Shown: positions 13,059 through 13,656 of the stretch, in pieces
Layout: the number at the start of each line of letters is the position of its first letter
Numbering within the stretch: position 1 is the stretch's first letter
Source of the DNA: JAVEVF01 sp034005175
Lineage (GTDB): Bacteria; Actinomycetota; Coriobacteriia; Anaerosomatales; SLCP01
Reading direction: 5' to 3'
NCBI GenBank assembly: GCA_034005175.1
Contig: JAVEVF010000048.1
Span: 1 to 13,656 of the forward strand
DNA length: 13,656 nucleotides
The notes under the pieces: generated by a model
What the model saw: only the letters and a program-made list of their open reading frames with translations
Databases searched by the model: none
What the model was told of the DNA's origin: nothing
Translations under genes and position numbers: made by a program

Positions 13059-13656
13059 GCGTCCTCCTCGTCTGTTGCAGGAACAGTGATGCGCTGTGGA
13101 ACCGTGTAGACGGTCATCTTACCGCCGCGTACATACCCCGCAAGTGTGATGCCGAGTTCACCTGCGATCTGTGCTGCAAGGTCAGTAACGGCCGTGCGTG
13201 AGACCACGACGGGTACACGAGCCTTGGCGGCCTTCACGGCCATCTCGTAGGAGATGCGGCCGGTGGTGAGCAACACGGCATCGGTGGTCGGCACGCGGTC
13301 AAGCCACGCCCGGCCGAGCAACTTGTCGAGCGCGTTGTGACGTCCCACGTCCTCGCGCACCATCTCGAGCACGCCATCGCGCCCAAGCCCGCAAGCGTGC
13401 ACGCCACCGGTGTCTCGGTATGCCACGGCGTCGCGGGCCATCTGGCCCATAAGGTCGTAGAGCGCCTCGCTTCCCACGGTCATCTCGCTCGTGATGTGGT
13501 CAAGCCCGCGCGCGTGGCCGACCGAGGAGAACGTGATGCCCTTTCCGCAGCCGCTCGTGACGTAACGAGTCTTGTGGACCATGTCGTCGGGGACGGCCTC
13601 AAGCGTGGAGACGTACACCAGCCCACGCTTGTGATCGACATCGATAGCCACAAGCG
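13055..13656 (-). CDS. fdhD: FdhD sulfurtransferase, N-terminus outside window
   Basis: FdhD passes sulfur from a cysteine desulfurase to the molybdenum cofactor of formate dehydrogenase and is required for its activity. About 200 residues are visible, and the frame is still open at the right edge. The family is about 260 residues, so roughly 60 are missing. Motifs: RYVTSGCGKGITFSS around visible residue 35, GGVHACGLGRDG, the signature REDVGRHNALDKLLG, TTGRISYEMAVKAAKARVPVVVSRTAVTDLA, and the C-terminal GYVRGGKMTVYTV. The reactive-loop motif has a single Cys (GCGKG) where E. coli FdhD has CXXC. Presence at the head of this operon implies a formate dehydrogenase or related Mo/W-bisPGD enzyme elsewhere in the genome. 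Confidence 0.93.
   Translation of the reverse strand, partial: LVAIDVDHKRGLVYVSTLEAVPDDMVHKTRYVTSGCGKGITFSSVGHARGLDHITSEMTVGSEALYDLMGQMARDAVAYRDTGGVHACGLGRDGVLEMVREDVGRHNALDKLLGRAWLDRVPTTDAVLLTTGRISYEMAVKAAKARVPVVVSRTAVTDLAAQIAGELGITLAGYVRGGKMTVYTVPQRITVPATDEEDA

Overview
The window is GC-rich and every gene I can support lies on the minus strand. GTG and TTG starts, stop/start overlaps of 1-4 bases and purine-rich Shine-Dalgarno sequences are common. It encodes molybdenum-cofactor (Moco) synthesis, FdhD and about 40 c-type haem sites, so the host is probably an anaerobe respiring with a molybdo- or tungsto-enzyme and multihaem cytochromes. The gene style and base composition would fit an anaerobic actinobacterium (Coriobacteriia-like), but this is a guess and no marker gene is present.

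Right block, 13656 down to 7063, read right to left: fdhD (5' end outside the window), moeA, a 71-residue Cys-containing protein of unknown function, mobB, moaA, moaC, a MOSC-domain protein, a MogA/MoaB-type protein, a class V aminotransferase/cysteine desulfurase, and a DUF3343 Se/S-carrier-like protein. Most junctions overlap (GTGA, ATGA, TGATG), so this looks like one translationally coupled operon. It covers early (MoaA, MoaC) and late (MogA, MoeA, MobB) Moco steps, plus a plausible sulfur or selenium relay (desulfurase, DUF3343 carrier, FdhD) to the metal. moaD, moaE, mobA, molybdate transport and the oxidoreductase itself are not in the window.

A 222-base non-coding gap (6841-7062) separates the blocks. 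It holds three dyads and a possible weak promoter.

Left block, 6840 down to 1: a five-helix b-type cytochrome, then three exported multihaem c-type cytochromes with 7, 13 and 20 haem sites, then a membrane-anchored TPR protein, then an NHL beta-propeller protein cut by the window edge. The three cytochromes are assembled from two homologous modules: A (six haems) and B (seven haems, ending in an unusual CX4CH or CX5CH site). The 7-haem protein is B, the 13-haem protein is A-B, and the 20-haem protein is A-A plus eight more haems. The simplest reading is an electron conduit: quinol to membrane cytochrome b to periplasmic or extracytoplasmic haem wires, with the TPR and NHL proteins as anchoring, assembly or partner-binding factors. 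This modular 40-haem conduit with its scaffold pair is the strongest candidate for an undescribed system here. Direction of electron flow and terminal partner cannot be read from the sequence.
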